64,000 nt of DNA from NCBI RefSeq assembly GCF_002943105.1, contig NZ_PTPZ01000002.1:411852-475851 (forward strand), given 5' to 3'. This document shows, one piece after another, positions 1-8,632 of this stretch (position 1 is the stretch's first letter; each line of letters opens with the position of its first letter). Under the pieces are notes generated by a model. It saw only the letters and a list, made by a program, of their open reading frames with translations. It was not told where the DNA came from and made no database searches. This stretch comes from Cloacibacterium normanense. Lineage in GTDB: Bacteria > Bacteroidota > Bacteroidia > Flavobacteriales > Weeksellaceae. The translations under genes and the position numbers were made by a program.

Positions 1-3
1 AAT

Positions 4-28
4 CCCAAAAATTTTCGGGTTTTTATTT
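4..28 (+). terminator. possible terminator at left edge
   Basis: A short CCC-A-rich / T-rich-GGG hairpin with one mismatch is followed on the plus strand by a T-rich run. It could end a plus-strand gene lying left of the window. Weak, because the stem is short and the context is cut off. Confidence 0.3.
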
Positions 29-32
29 TTTA

Positions 33-884
33 TTATTTAAAAAGTTGATCAAAAGTATTTCCTTGGGTAATATCTCCAGAATTATAGCCTTTCATAAACC
101 ATTCTACACGCTGTTTTGAACTACCATGAGTAAAAGCTTCTTGGTTTACATAACCCGCCGTTCTTTTTTGAATATTATCATCACCTACTGCTGCTGCTGC
201 TTCCATAGCGCTCTGAATATCTTGAGGATCAAGAAATTTTTCTCTGTTATCGGTTTGTTTTGCCCATAAACCTGCGTAGAAATCTGCTTGTAATTCTGTA
301 GCTATCGAAACTCTATTCATATCAGCCTCGGAATATTGTCCACTTCTGCGCATTTTATCTACTTGTTGAGTAGTTCCTAAAATCGTCTGGATGTGATGCC
401 CAATTTCGTGAGCTAAAACATAAGCGACTGTGAATTCTGTAACTCGAGCGCCAAATTTTTGTTGCATTTCGCCAAAGAAACTCATATCCATATAAACCGT
501 TTCATCTGCAGGGCAATAAAAAGGTCCCATCGCAGCTTGTGCAGTTCCGCAACCAGATTGCGTTACATTTTCGAAGAGTACAATTTTCGGTTCTCTGTAT
601 TGCATTCCGTTTTCAGAGAAAATTTTAGTCCAAGTTTGGTTATTTTCTGCTGAAAGCATTCTTACAAATTCTCTTACCTGGACTTCTTCGGTAGTGAGTT
701 CTCTTTGTTCCGTTTGAGGAGCGTTTCCAACACCATTACTTAAAATAGCAGAAGGATCACCTCCTAGGAAAAATATAATTGCAGCAATGATTAAGGTTCC
801 TAATCCACCACCAACTAGCATTCCGCCACCGCCAGAACCTCTTCTATCATCTACGTTATCTGCTCTGTCATTTGTCCATTTCAT
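33..884 (-). CDS. neutral zinc metallopeptidase, YpfJ family
   Basis: 283-residue membrane-anchored metallopeptidase of the YpfJ / KPN_02809 family. A charged N-terminus (residues 1-20) and a glycine-rich stretch precede one membrane helix at about residues 24-41; the rest should lie outside the inner membrane. The zinc-binding HEIGH motif, followed by a further His, is near residue 159, and the family's conserved FYCPADETVY segment lies shortly before it. The substrate of this family is unknown. It stands alone, with 45 bp to the next gene upstream, and length and start (ATG, MKWTNDRAD) match the family. Family call is firm, role is not. Confidence 0.9.
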   Translation of the reverse strand: MKWTNDRADNVDDRRGSGGGGMLVGGGLGTLIIAAIIFFLGGDPSAILSNGVGNAPQTEQRELTTEEVQVREFVRMLSAENNQTWTKIFSENGMQYREPKIVLFENVTQSGCGTAQAAMGPFYCPADETVYMDMSFFGEMQQKFGARVTEFTVAYVLAHEIGHHIQTILGTTQQVDKMRRSGQYSEADMNRVSIATELQADFYAGLWAKQTDNREKFLDPQDIQSAMEAAAAVGDDNIQKRTAGYVNQEAFTHGSSKQRVEWFMKGYNSGDITQGNTFDQLFK

Positions 885-929
885 AATTTTAAAATTTTAG
901 ATTTAATGATGGATAAATGTAATAAAAAA

Positions 930-3014
930 TTATTTGTCGAGCATTTTATTTTTTAGCCAAAAGCTTGTACTTTGATAATTTGAAATGGTTTGATCTACCA
1001 AATCTTTTCTAGGATTGTCTTGTAAAAGATTTTCGGTGTAATAAATGTTAAACTCAGTTGTGGTATTGGTGTTAGGTTTTTGAACTAATTGATATTGTTT
1101 AATATTTTTAGTAGGAGAAATCACCGTAAGGTAATTGTCTTTTACGAATCCTAAATCCTGATACGTTGCAATATACGCTCTAGGAACGAAATTTTTGGAG
1201 AAAACATCTTGACCTAAAAATTTAGATTGATATTTGAAATTTAATAATCCCAAAACAGTAGGCATTACATCTATCTGAGAAGTAACTTGTGAGAATTTCT
1301 GTGGTGCCACAAATTCTGGTGCGTAAATCATCGCCGGAATTCTGTATTTATCCATTGGGAGTTCTGTTTTACCAGCACTAGACGAACAATGGTCTGCTAC
1401 AATCACGAAAACGGTATTTTTGAACCAAGGCTGTTTTTGAGCCATTTCAAAAAATTTCATGATAGAATAGTCTGTGTATTTTACGCCACCTTTTCTAGAT
1501 TTAGAATCTGCTGGAATGTCTATTTTCCCTTCTGGATAAGTAAAAGGTCTGTGGTTAGAAACCGTCATCCAATGATGGAAGAAAGGTTTACCTGCTTTAT
1601 AATCTTTGTTCATTTCGCTGATGGCTTTAGTTGCCATATCTTCGTCACAAACACCCCAAACATTTGCAAAAGTGATTTCTTCTGGAGTGAAATTATCTCT
1701 ATCTACAATTTCGTAGCCGTTTCCAGCGTAGAAATCTTTCATATTGTCAAAATAACTGTAACCACCGTATAAGTATTTTACGCTGTAACCTTTTGACTTA
1801 AATACGCTTCCTGTGGTAAATTTATTTTTGTTTTCTTTTTCTCTTTTAATTACGCTTTCTCCAGCAGTTGGCGGAATACAAAGCGTTAATGCTTCTAAAC
1901 CTCTTACCGTTCTGTTTCCTGTTGCGTATAAATTGGTGAAAAATAAACTTTTTTGTGCCAATTGGTCTAAGAAAGGAGTTACACTTTCTTCATAACCATA
2001 AGCTTTCATGTAAGCTGCTGACAAACTTTCTATAGAAATGAGAACCACATTTTTTTGTAATTCTGGTTTCTCAGAAGTGATAGTTCTATTTAAAGTAGTG
2101 GTTCCTAAAGGAAGCAGAGTGTTTTTTTCTGCGGTTTTTTGGTCAACAGTAGGATAGAAGGTGAAAAAATCTAATGTGTTATTGCTAAACGCTTCGTAGA
2201 ATTTTACCATTCCGTTCGCAGCGATTTCCTGTTGGAAAATGTTTCCTTTTTTAAGGTTAATTTTCTCTGCAAAGCTTAAACTGATTCCCAATAAAACAGC
2301 AAAAACACCCAATAAAGTAAGTTTTTGAACCAAATTAGGTAATTGTAAAAGACTGTCTTTAGTCTTTTTGTAAATCCACCAAGTTGCCAATCCTGTTACC
2401 ACAAAAATAGCAGTAAACAAAGGAATGATAGGATAACTTTCCATAATGTTTCCTATAACTTCGGTGGTGTAAATAAGATAATCTACTGCGATAAAATTAT
2501 AACGAACCCCAAATTCATTGTAGAAGAAATATTCTGAAACGGCATTGAAAATAATCAAAAGCACGTACAAGAATAGCGTGGTAAAGTATAAACTGTTTCT
2601 GATTTTAAGCCTTTGTTTTGGTAAAAACAGCATCAATGCAAAAAATAAAATTTTAAGCCCCAAAAATGCTAAAACAATTTTTACTACGCCACCTCCATAT
2701 TGTTTGAAAATATTATTTGGAGTTGCTAAAATGTATATAAAAGCAAGAACCAGAACTCCTAGGATGATTTGTCCGTAAGGTTTTTGATATTTACCGTTTG
2801 ACAGGAATAAAAAATAAAGCGCTAAAAAGCTACTGGCAATTGTAAATACCAAAATGTCATTCACTAATCCTAGTGAAGTAACCTTCAATATTTCTGCAAA
2901 AGAAAAATCTGCAGTGGTAATCGGGTGGAATACAAATACTAACCTTAATAAAAAGGAAACGATAAGGTAAAAAATCCCTAAATAGAGAAAAGGTTTTACT
3001 TTTTGAAGATACAT
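930..3014 (-). CDS. LTA synthase / sulfatase family membrane protein
   Basis: 694-residue protein with about five hydrophobic helices in the first 250 residues, then an extracytoplasmic alkaline-phosphatase/sulfatase fold domain of the LTA synthase type. The probable catalytic threonine is in GNRTVRG (around residue 368), following the VVLISIESLSAAYMKAYGYE-type metal-binding start; the late metal-binding segment VIVADHCSSSAG is around residue 541. Gram-negative bacteria lack lipoteichoic acid, so the enzyme more likely transfers a phospho-alcohol head group from a phospholipid to an envelope glycan or lipid; the acceptor cannot be read from sequence. It lies downstream of ribH on the same strand. 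Confidence 0.87.
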   Translation of the reverse strand: MYLQKVKPFLYLGIFYLIVSFLLRLVFVFHPITTADFSFAEILKVTSLGLVNDILVFTIASSFLALYFLFLSNGKYQKPYGQIILGVLVLAFIYILATPNNIFKQYGGGVVKIVLAFLGLKILFFALMLFLPKQRLKIRNSLYFTTLFLYVLLIIFNAVSEYFFYNEFGVRYNFIAVDYLIYTTEVIGNIMESYPIIPLFTAIFVVTGLATWWIYKKTKDSLLQLPNLVQKLTLLGVFAVLLGISLSFAEKINLKKGNIFQQEIAANGMVKFYEAFSNNTLDFFTFYPTVDQKTAEKNTLLPLGTTTLNRTITSEKPELQKNVVLISIESLSAAYMKAYGYEESVTPFLDQLAQKSLFFTNLYATGNRTVRGLEALTLCIPPTAGESVIKREKENKNKFTTGSVFKSKGYSVKYLYGGYSYFDNMKDFYAGNGYEIVDRDNFTPEEITFANVWGVCDEDMATKAISEMNKDYKAGKPFFHHWMTVSNHRPFTYPEGKIDIPADSKSRKGGVKYTDYSIMKFFEMAQKQPWFKNTVFVIVADHCSSSAGKTELPMDKYRIPAMIYAPEFVAPQKFSQVTSQIDVMPTVLGLLNFKYQSKFLGQDVFSKNFVPRAYIATYQDLGFVKDNYLTVISPTKNIKQYQLVQKPNTNTTTEFNIYYTENLLQDNPRKDLVDQTISNYQSTSFWLKNKMLDK

Positions 3015-3050
3015 TTTAATACAATTTTGAGATTTGTGTATAGAATTTGA

Positions 3051-3539
3051 TTATTTATTCAAAATTCTTCTGAATTCAATCATTCTAAGAGCAGTAACCG
3101 CAGCTTCTACGCCTTTGTTTCCGAGGTTTCCGCCGCTTCTTGCTAAAGATTGTTCCTTATTGTCATCTGTCAAAACACAGAAAATAGCCGGAACATCTGT
3201 CATTACATTACAATCTTTAATTCCTTGAGCTACGGCTCTACAAACGTAATCAAAATGTGGAGTTTCTCCTCTGATTACATTGCCAATCGCAATCACTGCA
3301 TCGTGGTTTTCTGCGGCACACAATTGCATGCAAGCGTAGCTTAACTCAAATGCACCAGGAACAGAGAAAATTTCTATATTTTCTTTTTTTACGCCTTCTT
3401 TTTCTAGAATTTGTATCGCTGCATCGCGAAGGTTATAGGTTACAAAATCATTCCAATCTGAAACAACAATGCCGATTCTAAAAGAATCAGCATTTGAGAT
3501 TTGTAATGGTTTGTAATCCGAAAGATTTACAGTTGCCAT
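3051..3539 (-). CDS. ribH: 6,7-dimethyl-8-ribityllumazine synthase
   Basis: 162 residues, the usual length. Condenses 5-amino-6-ribitylamino-uracil with 3,4-dihydroxy-2-butanone 4-phosphate, the penultimate step of riboflavin synthesis in the cytoplasm, normally in a 60-mer or pentamer. The substrate-binding motifs PGAFELSYA and AIGNVIRGETPHFDYVC are intact, as is the C-terminal NLGNKGVEAA segment. It lies 9 bp after the TPR membrane protein gene on the same strand and is probably co-transcribed with it; this neighbourhood recurs in flavobacteria. Confidence 0.97.
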   Translation of the reverse strand: MATVNLSDYKPLQISNADSFRIGIVVSDWNDFVTYNLRDAAIQILEKEGVKKENIEIFSVPGAFELSYACMQLCAAENHDAVIAIGNVIRGETPHFDYVCRAVAQGIKDCNVMTDVPAIFCVLTDDNKEQSLARSGGNLGNKGVEAAVTALRMIEFRRILNK

Positions 3540-3548
3540 TTTATATTT

Positions 3549-4259
3549 TTAAAAGTTTTTTACCATTTCTATATAAGCATCAGAAGTGCCGCCGTCATAA
3601 TCTGCATATTTTTCTTCGATGGTTTCGAAGTATTTTTTAGCTTCAGCGTTTTTCTTCATTGCAAGTGCTAGTAAACCAGCTTTTCTTGTAAAGTAATAAG
3701 AAGTGTATGCATCATCAGAAGCAGAAGCAGCTTTGTCTAAAAGAGAAAGTGCATCTTCATTTTTATTAAGATTTGCTTGAGCATCTCCCATTGCTCCATA
3801 TTTTAGAGCCATTAAGATTTTATTATCAGAAGAAAACTTGTCTAATAAATCGTAAGCTTCTTGGTATTTACCTTCTTTGAATTTTAGTAAACCTGCATTG
3901 TAAGCAGAAAGTTTACCTGCATCAGTGCTAGTAAATTGCTCATAAGTACCTTTGAATCCTGGATTTGCAGCAGATTTTCCACCTAGTGCGATATCATCTT
4001 TCCCTTCTGAAAGGTTTTTTTGAGCAGCCAGATAGCTCAGTGTAGCTTCTTCGTTTTTAGGATTAGCGATGAATTGCTGATAAGCAAAGTATCCTAAAAC
4101 TGCTAATACTACAGCACCGAAAATAATCCCGATTTGTTTAGCGTATTTTTCAATGAACATCTCTGTTTTGAGCGCGGTTTGGTCTAAATCTTGAAAAATT
4201 TCTACCGTTTCTTTTCCTTCGTTCTCTAGCTCTTTTTTGCTTTTATGCTTATCTGTCAT
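3549..4259 (-). CDS. TPR membrane-anchored protein, YfgM-like
   Basis: 236 residues from the internal ATG at 4259 (MTDKHKSKK); a start 21 bp upstream is in frame but lies within the promoter leader. A basic/acidic cytoplasmic head of about 45 residues contains an amphipathic helix, then one membrane helix (IGIIFGAVVLAVLGYFAYQQ) and a periplasmic part with tetratricopeptide-like repeats (AYNAGLLKFKEGKYQEAYDL; alanine-rich helices). This layout resembles YfgM, a periplasmic chaperone partner of the Sec translocon, but identity is only by architecture. First gene of a likely operon with ribH. Confidence 0.8.
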   Translation of the reverse strand: MTDKHKSKKELENEGKETVEIFQDLDQTALKTEMFIEKYAKQIGIIFGAVVLAVLGYFAYQQFIANPKNEEATLSYLAAQKNLSEGKDDIALGGKSAANPGFKGTYEQFTSTDAGKLSAYNAGLLKFKEGKYQEAYDLLDKFSSDNKILMALKYGAMGDAQANLNKNEDALSLLDKAASASDDAYTSYYFTRKAGLLALAMKKNAEAKKYFETIEEKYADYDGGTSDAYIEMVKNF

Positions 4260-4277
4260 AATTTTGAAATTGAAATG

Positions 4278-4308
4278 CAAAAATAATAGTTTCTATTGTG
4301 ATATACAA
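4278..4308 (-). promoter_or_regulatory. promoter of TPR-ribH operon
   Basis: Minus-strand -7 box TATTTTTG (4278-4285) with a TTG -33 element (4306-4308), spacer 20. The transcript would start about 10-15 nt before the ATG at 4259, which supports that start. Confidence 0.65.
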
Positions 4309-4358
4309 TATTTATTTTCAGTGGTTTTCAGTTAGGGTTTTTATGAGAAGTATTTGTC

Positions 4359-5372
4359 TTATTGAGGATACATGTTTTGTAGGTTTTCAATCTGATGAGG
4401 TTGCCCAAGAATGAAAATACAACTATTCGGTTCTATGAGTTTACTTTCGTCAGGATTGATGATGTATTCTCCGTGAACGTCTTTGTAGCCTACAATTTTA
4501 CAACCTGTTTTTGGGAAAATTTGCAGTTCTTCTAATTTTTTGCCGATAAATTTTTTGGAAAGTTTATCCGTATAAATTTCTAAAACGTTAATTTTTTTGG
4601 TGCCTTCCAACACAATATTGTCAATAAATTCTACCAAATCAGGCGTAATAAGAAGAGAAGCCATGTGTTCGCCGCCAATTTTATCAGGCATAATTACATT
4701 TTCGGCACCTGCAGTTTTCAGTTTTTTGATGGTACTGCTGTTAGAAGCTCTACTGATGACTTTAATTTTTGGATTCAATTCTTTGGAACTGATTACAATA
4801 AAAAGATTATCTGCATCAGATGGTAAACAAGCGATGATTCCATTGGCTTTTTCTACTCCAGCTTTGATCAAAATTTCATCTTCTACTGCATTTCCGTGGA
4901 TAAAAATAGTGTTGCGGAACTCATCATCTCTATTTTCTAGCGGTTTTTTGTCAATAATAACAAAAGGTTTTTTGTGGAGAATAAGTTTTCTGGCAGCTTG
5001 TCTGCCATTTCTCCCGAAACCACAAATGATGATGTGATTTTCTAAATTTTTCATATTGCGTTTGATGAGATTTTGTTTGTATTCTTTGGCGAAATTTCCG
5101 TTAAAAAATTCTAATGCAAGTGCTGTTAAACCATAAAGCACAGCTCCCACACCGAAAAGCATTAAAAAAATAGTAATGATTTTTCCTAAATCTGAGAAAT
5201 TGTCGGGCACTCCAAAACCTACGGTAGTGAGCGTCATAATGCTATACCAAACCGCGTCTAGAAATCTCATTTCTTCGGAATACATAAGCGCTAATGCTCC
5301 CAATAAGACAAAAATGAGAATGGAGACAACTAAAATTAATATTCTTTTATATAATGCAGAAAATCTATTCAT
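4359..5372 (-). CDS. potassium channel with RCK (TrkA-N) domain
   Basis: 337 residues from the ATG at 5372 (an in-frame TTG lies 6 bp upstream). Two membrane helices flank a pore loop with selectivity filter TLTTVGFG (canonical TVGYG with Phe for Tyr, seen in other K+ channels). From about residue 110 an RCK/TrkA-N Rossmann domain begins (IIICGFGRNGRQA), then a TrkA-C domain at the C-terminus. It is a ligand-gated, MthK/Kch-like K+ channel of the inner membrane. No partner genes; flanked by non-coding gaps on both sides. Confidence 0.9.
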   Translation of the reverse strand: MNRFSALYKRILILVVSILIFVLLGALALMYSEEMRFLDAVWYSIMTLTTVGFGVPDNFSDLGKIITIFLMLFGVGAVLYGLTALALEFFNGNFAKEYKQNLIKRNMKNLENHIIICGFGRNGRQAARKLILHKKPFVIIDKKPLENRDDEFRNTIFIHGNAVEDEILIKAGVEKANGIIACLPSDADNLFIVISSKELNPKIKVISRASNSSTIKKLKTAGAENVIMPDKIGGEHMASLLITPDLVEFIDNIVLEGTKKINVLEIYTDKLSKKFIGKKLEELQIFPKTGCKIVGYKDVHGEYIINPDESKLIEPNSCIFILGQPHQIENLQNMYPQ

Positions 5373-5505
5373 TATCAATGAATTCTTGTATAAATTTACA
5401 AAAATTACAGTTATGATTGACGATTTGAGAAAAATATATTACAATGTTTTTCAGCATCAAAAATATGTGCTGACAATTGCAAAATGGAAAAGAAAATAAT
5501 AAAAA

Positions 5506-6042
5506 TTAGTAGTTCAGAATACTGTACACTTCAGCGTCAAACTGTTTCAGTTTGTCTTCGCCGTGTAAATCTTTAAGACCAATTAAAAAGCTGAACTGTG
5601 TTACTTTTGCGCCTTGTTTTTCAACCAATTTAGCGGCAGCTTCAGTTGTTCCGCCAGTTGCTAATAAATCATCGTGAATCAAAACTCTTTGGTTCGGTTG
5701 AATTTGGTTCGTGCGCATTTCTATTTCGGCAGTTCCGTATTCTAAATCGTATTTTTCTGAAATAAATGGAGGAGGAAGTTTTCCTTTTTTTCTAATTAAA
5801 ATAAATGGAACTTCTAGGGCAACAGCAATTGCAATTCCGAAGAGATAGCCTCTGCTTTCTATTCCGCACACTACATCTACTTTACCTCTGCTGAATTCTA
5901 CTAAATCTGCAATTACGTCTTCATATAATTTAGGATTTAAGAAAATGGGCGTAATGTCTTTGAATTGTATTCCTTCGATTGGGAAATCTGGAATATTCTG
6001 AATTGTGCTTTCTAATCTAGCGATTAAATCTTGCGTTGCCAT
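5506..6042 (-). CDS. apt: adenine phosphoribosyltransferase
   Basis: 178 residues, normal for Apt. Converts adenine and PRPP to AMP in purine salvage. The PRPP-binding loop VLIHDDLLATGGT is intact, as are the N-terminal FPIEGIQFKDITPIF segment and the GIESRGYLFG hood motif. It lies 16 bp downstream of the NTF2-like lipoprotein gene on the same strand. Confidence 0.97.
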   Translation of the reverse strand: MATQDLIARLESTIQNIPDFPIEGIQFKDITPIFLNPKLYEDVIADLVEFSRGKVDVVCGIESRGYLFGIAIAVALEVPFILIRKKGKLPPPFISEKYDLEYGTAEIEMRTNQIQPNQRVLIHDDLLATGGTTEAAAKLVEKQGAKVTQFSFLIGLKDLHGEDKLKQFDAEVYSILNY

Positions 6043-6058
6043 TTTATGGGATTTTAAT

Positions 6059-7207
6059 TTATTTTTTTTGAGAAGAATTGATTTTATAGCTGGTGATTTT
6101 CCAACCTGTTTCTGTAGCTTTTAATCCATAAGAAACGTCAAGTGAAGTTGCGTTTCCAGATTTATCTGTTACGGTATACGTTGCATTTACACTTGCAGTG
6201 TTATTGGCATTCGCTTTAGTAGAAACGTTGTTTACATCTACACTTTTTACGGTTCCAAAACCAGATGTAGGATTTGCAAATGTTTCATAAGAACCCCAAT
6301 TCGGGTTTTCTGATTGACTGTAAGCTGCTTTTAAATTCTGACTGTTTAAGTTGTTTAAGAAATTCACTACCGTATTTTTTGGGTCTCCAATTACTTTTGG
6401 AGAATCTGTTCCCGTAGCATTTTCTTCTGGAGTTCCTTCAAGATTTTCTGTGTTTTCTGAGCTTTGAGGCATCAAAAGAGCGTTAGGATTTACATCTACA
6501 CCCATTTTGGTCATTTGAATGGTTTTCTTAGAAGTTTTTACAGTAACTTTTATGTCAATTTTATTGTCTATTACTTTCTCTTGAGGAAGAGAAGAAAATC
6601 TCATGAAAAATCCTTTGAATTGATTGTTTTGCATTAAATTTTTAGAAGTCAAAAGTTTTACTCCTTGACTAGAAACTTCTAAAGTGGTTTCTAAGGCTGC
6701 ATTTTCGAAATCTACTTTATTTCCTGCTGCGTCTAATAATCTGGGAACAATTTGTAAAGCTTTTGGTCCTAAAACACTATCTACAGAAACTTCACTGGTT
6801 GTAATGTGCAAAGAATTTGCGGAAATATCATTTACATCTGTTTCAGACGGCATGATATTTTGGAAGATATTCATTTCACCTAATGAAGGAGGAGCTGTAC
6901 TTGCCCAGTTGATTCCGTTTTCTTGTGCTACTTTGTCTGCCATTGCAAAAATTTCTGGCACTTTTTTTCCTTCTAGAAGTTTACCAAGAGCTTTTAATTC
7001 TTCGATATCGCCTTCTGCATCTACGCCAAAGGTTTTTAGAATATAAAGAGCTTCATTAAACTTAATTTGTTTAATAGTGGGAAGCGAAGAAGACATGTCA
7101 TTAATACTTTCTTGGAAGGCTTTCGTACTGCTTGCATCTACTGCATCTTTTTTACAACCGATTAAAAAAAGCATTGAAAATATGCTTAGAAAAAGGAAAC
7201 GTTTCAT
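6059..7207 (-). CDS. lipoprotein with C-terminal NTF2-like domain
   Basis: 382 residues from the ATG at 7207; the lipobox FLIGC places the acylated Cys near residue 18. The N-terminal half (about residues 25-105) resembles the DUF6694-type helical lipoproteins; the C-terminal about 110 residues (PKNTVVNFLNNLNSQNLKAA through the closing GWKITSY) look like an NTF2-like/DUF4878 fold, separated from the middle by a Ser/Thr/Glu-rich linker. Function unknown. A -7 box (TATTTTTG, 7226-7233) overlaps the U-tract of the act operon terminator just upstream. Confidence 0.72.
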   Translation of the reverse strand: MKRFLFLSIFSMLFLIGCKKDAVDASSTKAFQESINDMSSSLPTIKQIKFNEALYILKTFGVDAEGDIEELKALGKLLEGKKVPEIFAMADKVAQENGINWASTAPPSLGEMNIFQNIMPSETDVNDISANSLHITTSEVSVDSVLGPKALQIVPRLLDAAGNKVDFENAALETTLEVSSQGVKLLTSKNLMQNNQFKGFFMRFSSLPQEKVIDNKIDIKVTVKTSKKTIQMTKMGVDVNPNALLMPQSSENTENLEGTPEENATGTDSPKVIGDPKNTVVNFLNNLNSQNLKAAYSQSENPNWGSYETFANPTSGFGTVKSVDVNNVSTKANANNTASVNATYTVTDKSGNATSLDVSYGLKATETGWKITSYKINSSQKK

Positions 7208-7225
7208 AAAATGAATATTTATATA

Positions 7226-7233
7226 CAAAAATA
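7226..7233 (-). promoter_or_regulatory. possible -7 box for the lipoprotein gene
   Basis: TATTTTTG on the minus strand, 18 bp before the ATG at 7207. No -33 TTG is visible and it overlaps the terminator U-tract, so it may be chance. Confidence 0.35.
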
Positions 7234-7261
7234 AAAAAATCCCAACAATAAGTTGGGATTT
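7233..7261 (-). terminator. terminator of the act operon
   Basis: Stem AAATCCCAAC / GTTGGGATTT (7237-7246 and 7252-7261) with a 5-nt loop, followed on the minus strand by a run of U. It lies 22 bp after the actF stop codon and marks the end of the operon. Confidence 0.85.
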
Positions 7262-7282
7262 ATATGATGTTTCTTTCTGAAA

Positions 7283-8617
7283 TTAGAAAGGATATTCAAA
7301 AATCTTAGATTCTTTTACTAGAGGATTTCCTTCAGGAATCAATTTAAGTTTAGATAATGCAGACATTACTACTAAAACGAATAAACCTACCATGAATAAG
7401 AATGCACCTACTACTAATAAGAATGTGTATGCATTATTCCAGAAAGGTCCTACTGTTCCTGGCATAATCATATTGAAGAAATCTAACCAGTGACCTAGAA
7501 TTACTAGAACAGCCATTGTAGTTACTACTTTGTAATTTCTCTTGATGCTAGAACTTACTAATACCAATAGTGGTAATAAGAAGTTGATGATAAGCATTGG
7601 TAAGAAAGTGTACTTGTAGTAAGCAAATCTGTCAAAGAAATATCTTACTTCTTCTGGGATGTTTGCGTACCAGTAAAGCATGAATTGGTCAAAGAATAAA
7701 TAAGTCCATAATAATGAAGTAGCAAATAAGAATTTAGCTAAATCATGTAAGTGGTTATCATTAAACTGTGGTAAAAGCCCTTTTTTCTTTAAGTAAACTG
7801 CAACAATAATAATTACTGCAACAGCACTTGATAAAGTAGATACCATAGAATACCAAATATAAAGTGTAGAATACCAGTGAGGGTCAATAGACATTAAGAA
7901 ATCCCAAGCCCAAGCTGCAGAAGCAAATCCGAAGAAAGCGATGTAACCTACACTCCAGTTGTATAATGCTTTGTAATCTTTTCTATCTTTAGTTTCATCT
8001 AATCTCTTAGAAACTTTCTTAATTTTCCAAACGAAGAAAGAAGCTCCAATTACGTAGATAAGAACTCTCACTACATAAAAAGGAATGTTTAAGAATTTAG
8101 ATTTTTCGTAAAGGATAACATCAAAGTTTGGAGAATTAGGATTTGTTAAATCCGGATCCATCCAGTGATATAAATGAGCAATTCCACCTACGTTTAGGAA
8201 AGTTAAGATTAATAAAACAATCCCACCTACTGGAATGAATGAAGCTACCGCTTCCATTACTCTTGTTACAATTACAGACCAACCAGCGTGAGCTGCATGC
8301 TGAATTGATAAAAAGAATAAAGCACAAGCAGAGATTCCGAAGAATAACATAGCAGCAGTTAATAAAGCCGAGAACGGCGTATTATGAATCTGATGCGTAG
8401 CATGTTCTAAGTGTGCAGCATTATCTTGAGGCCCTACTAATTCTGAAGAGTTCATTGGGGTATGATGTTCTGTACCATGGTGTACATTATCCATCATTGT
8501 CTGAATTGCAGACTCATTTAACCCATGATTTAATAGGTAGCCAATACCGAATAGTACCAATCCAACAACTATCAGTATAATAGAATACAATTTTAATTTT
8601 GGTGAAAAACTATACAT
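7283..8617 (-). CDS. actF: alternative complex III subunit ActF
   Basis: 444 residues, ten or so membrane helices: a polytopic quinol:cytochrome c oxidoreductase subunit of the NrfD-like ActC/ActF superfamily. A His-rich loop follows the first helix (residues about 40-75, with MMDNVHHGTEHH). The conserved WAWDFLMSIDPHWYSTLYIW segment and the later helix pair typical of ActF are present. In alternative complex III, ActF is a membrane subunit thought to help proton movement. Last gene of the operon: 15 bp after actE, followed by a strong terminator. Confidence 0.93.
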   Translation of the reverse strand: MYSFSPKLKLYSIILIVVGLVLFGIGYLLNHGLNESAIQTMMDNVHHGTEHHTPMNSSELVGPQDNAAHLEHATHQIHNTPFSALLTAAMLFFGISACALFFLSIQHAAHAGWSVIVTRVMEAVASFIPVGGIVLLILTFLNVGGIAHLYHWMDPDLTNPNSPNFDVILYEKSKFLNIPFYVVRVLIYVIGASFFVWKIKKVSKRLDETKDRKDYKALYNWSVGYIAFFGFASAAWAWDFLMSIDPHWYSTLYIWYSMVSTLSSAVAVIIIVAVYLKKKGLLPQFNDNHLHDLAKFLFATSLLWTYLFFDQFMLYWYANIPEEVRYFFDRFAYYKYTFLPMLIINFLLPLLVLVSSSIKRNYKVVTTMAVLVILGHWLDFFNMIMPGTVGPFWNNAYTFLLVVGAFLFMVGLFVLVVMSALSKLKLIPEGNPLVKESKIFEYPF

Positions 8618-8632
8618 TTTTTTCTGTTTTTA

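Noticed and set aside
4260-4280. Longer N-terminus for the TPR protein (start at 4280)
   Set aside because: It would place the start next to the -7 box at 4278-4285, whereas the ATG at 4259 fits the promoter and the family start.
5413-5499. 28-codon plus-strand open frame between the K+ channel and apt
   Set aside because: It has no promoter of its own in view and no recognisable domain, and AT-rich gaps often give such short frames. The rest of the 133-bp gap holds nothing I can support.
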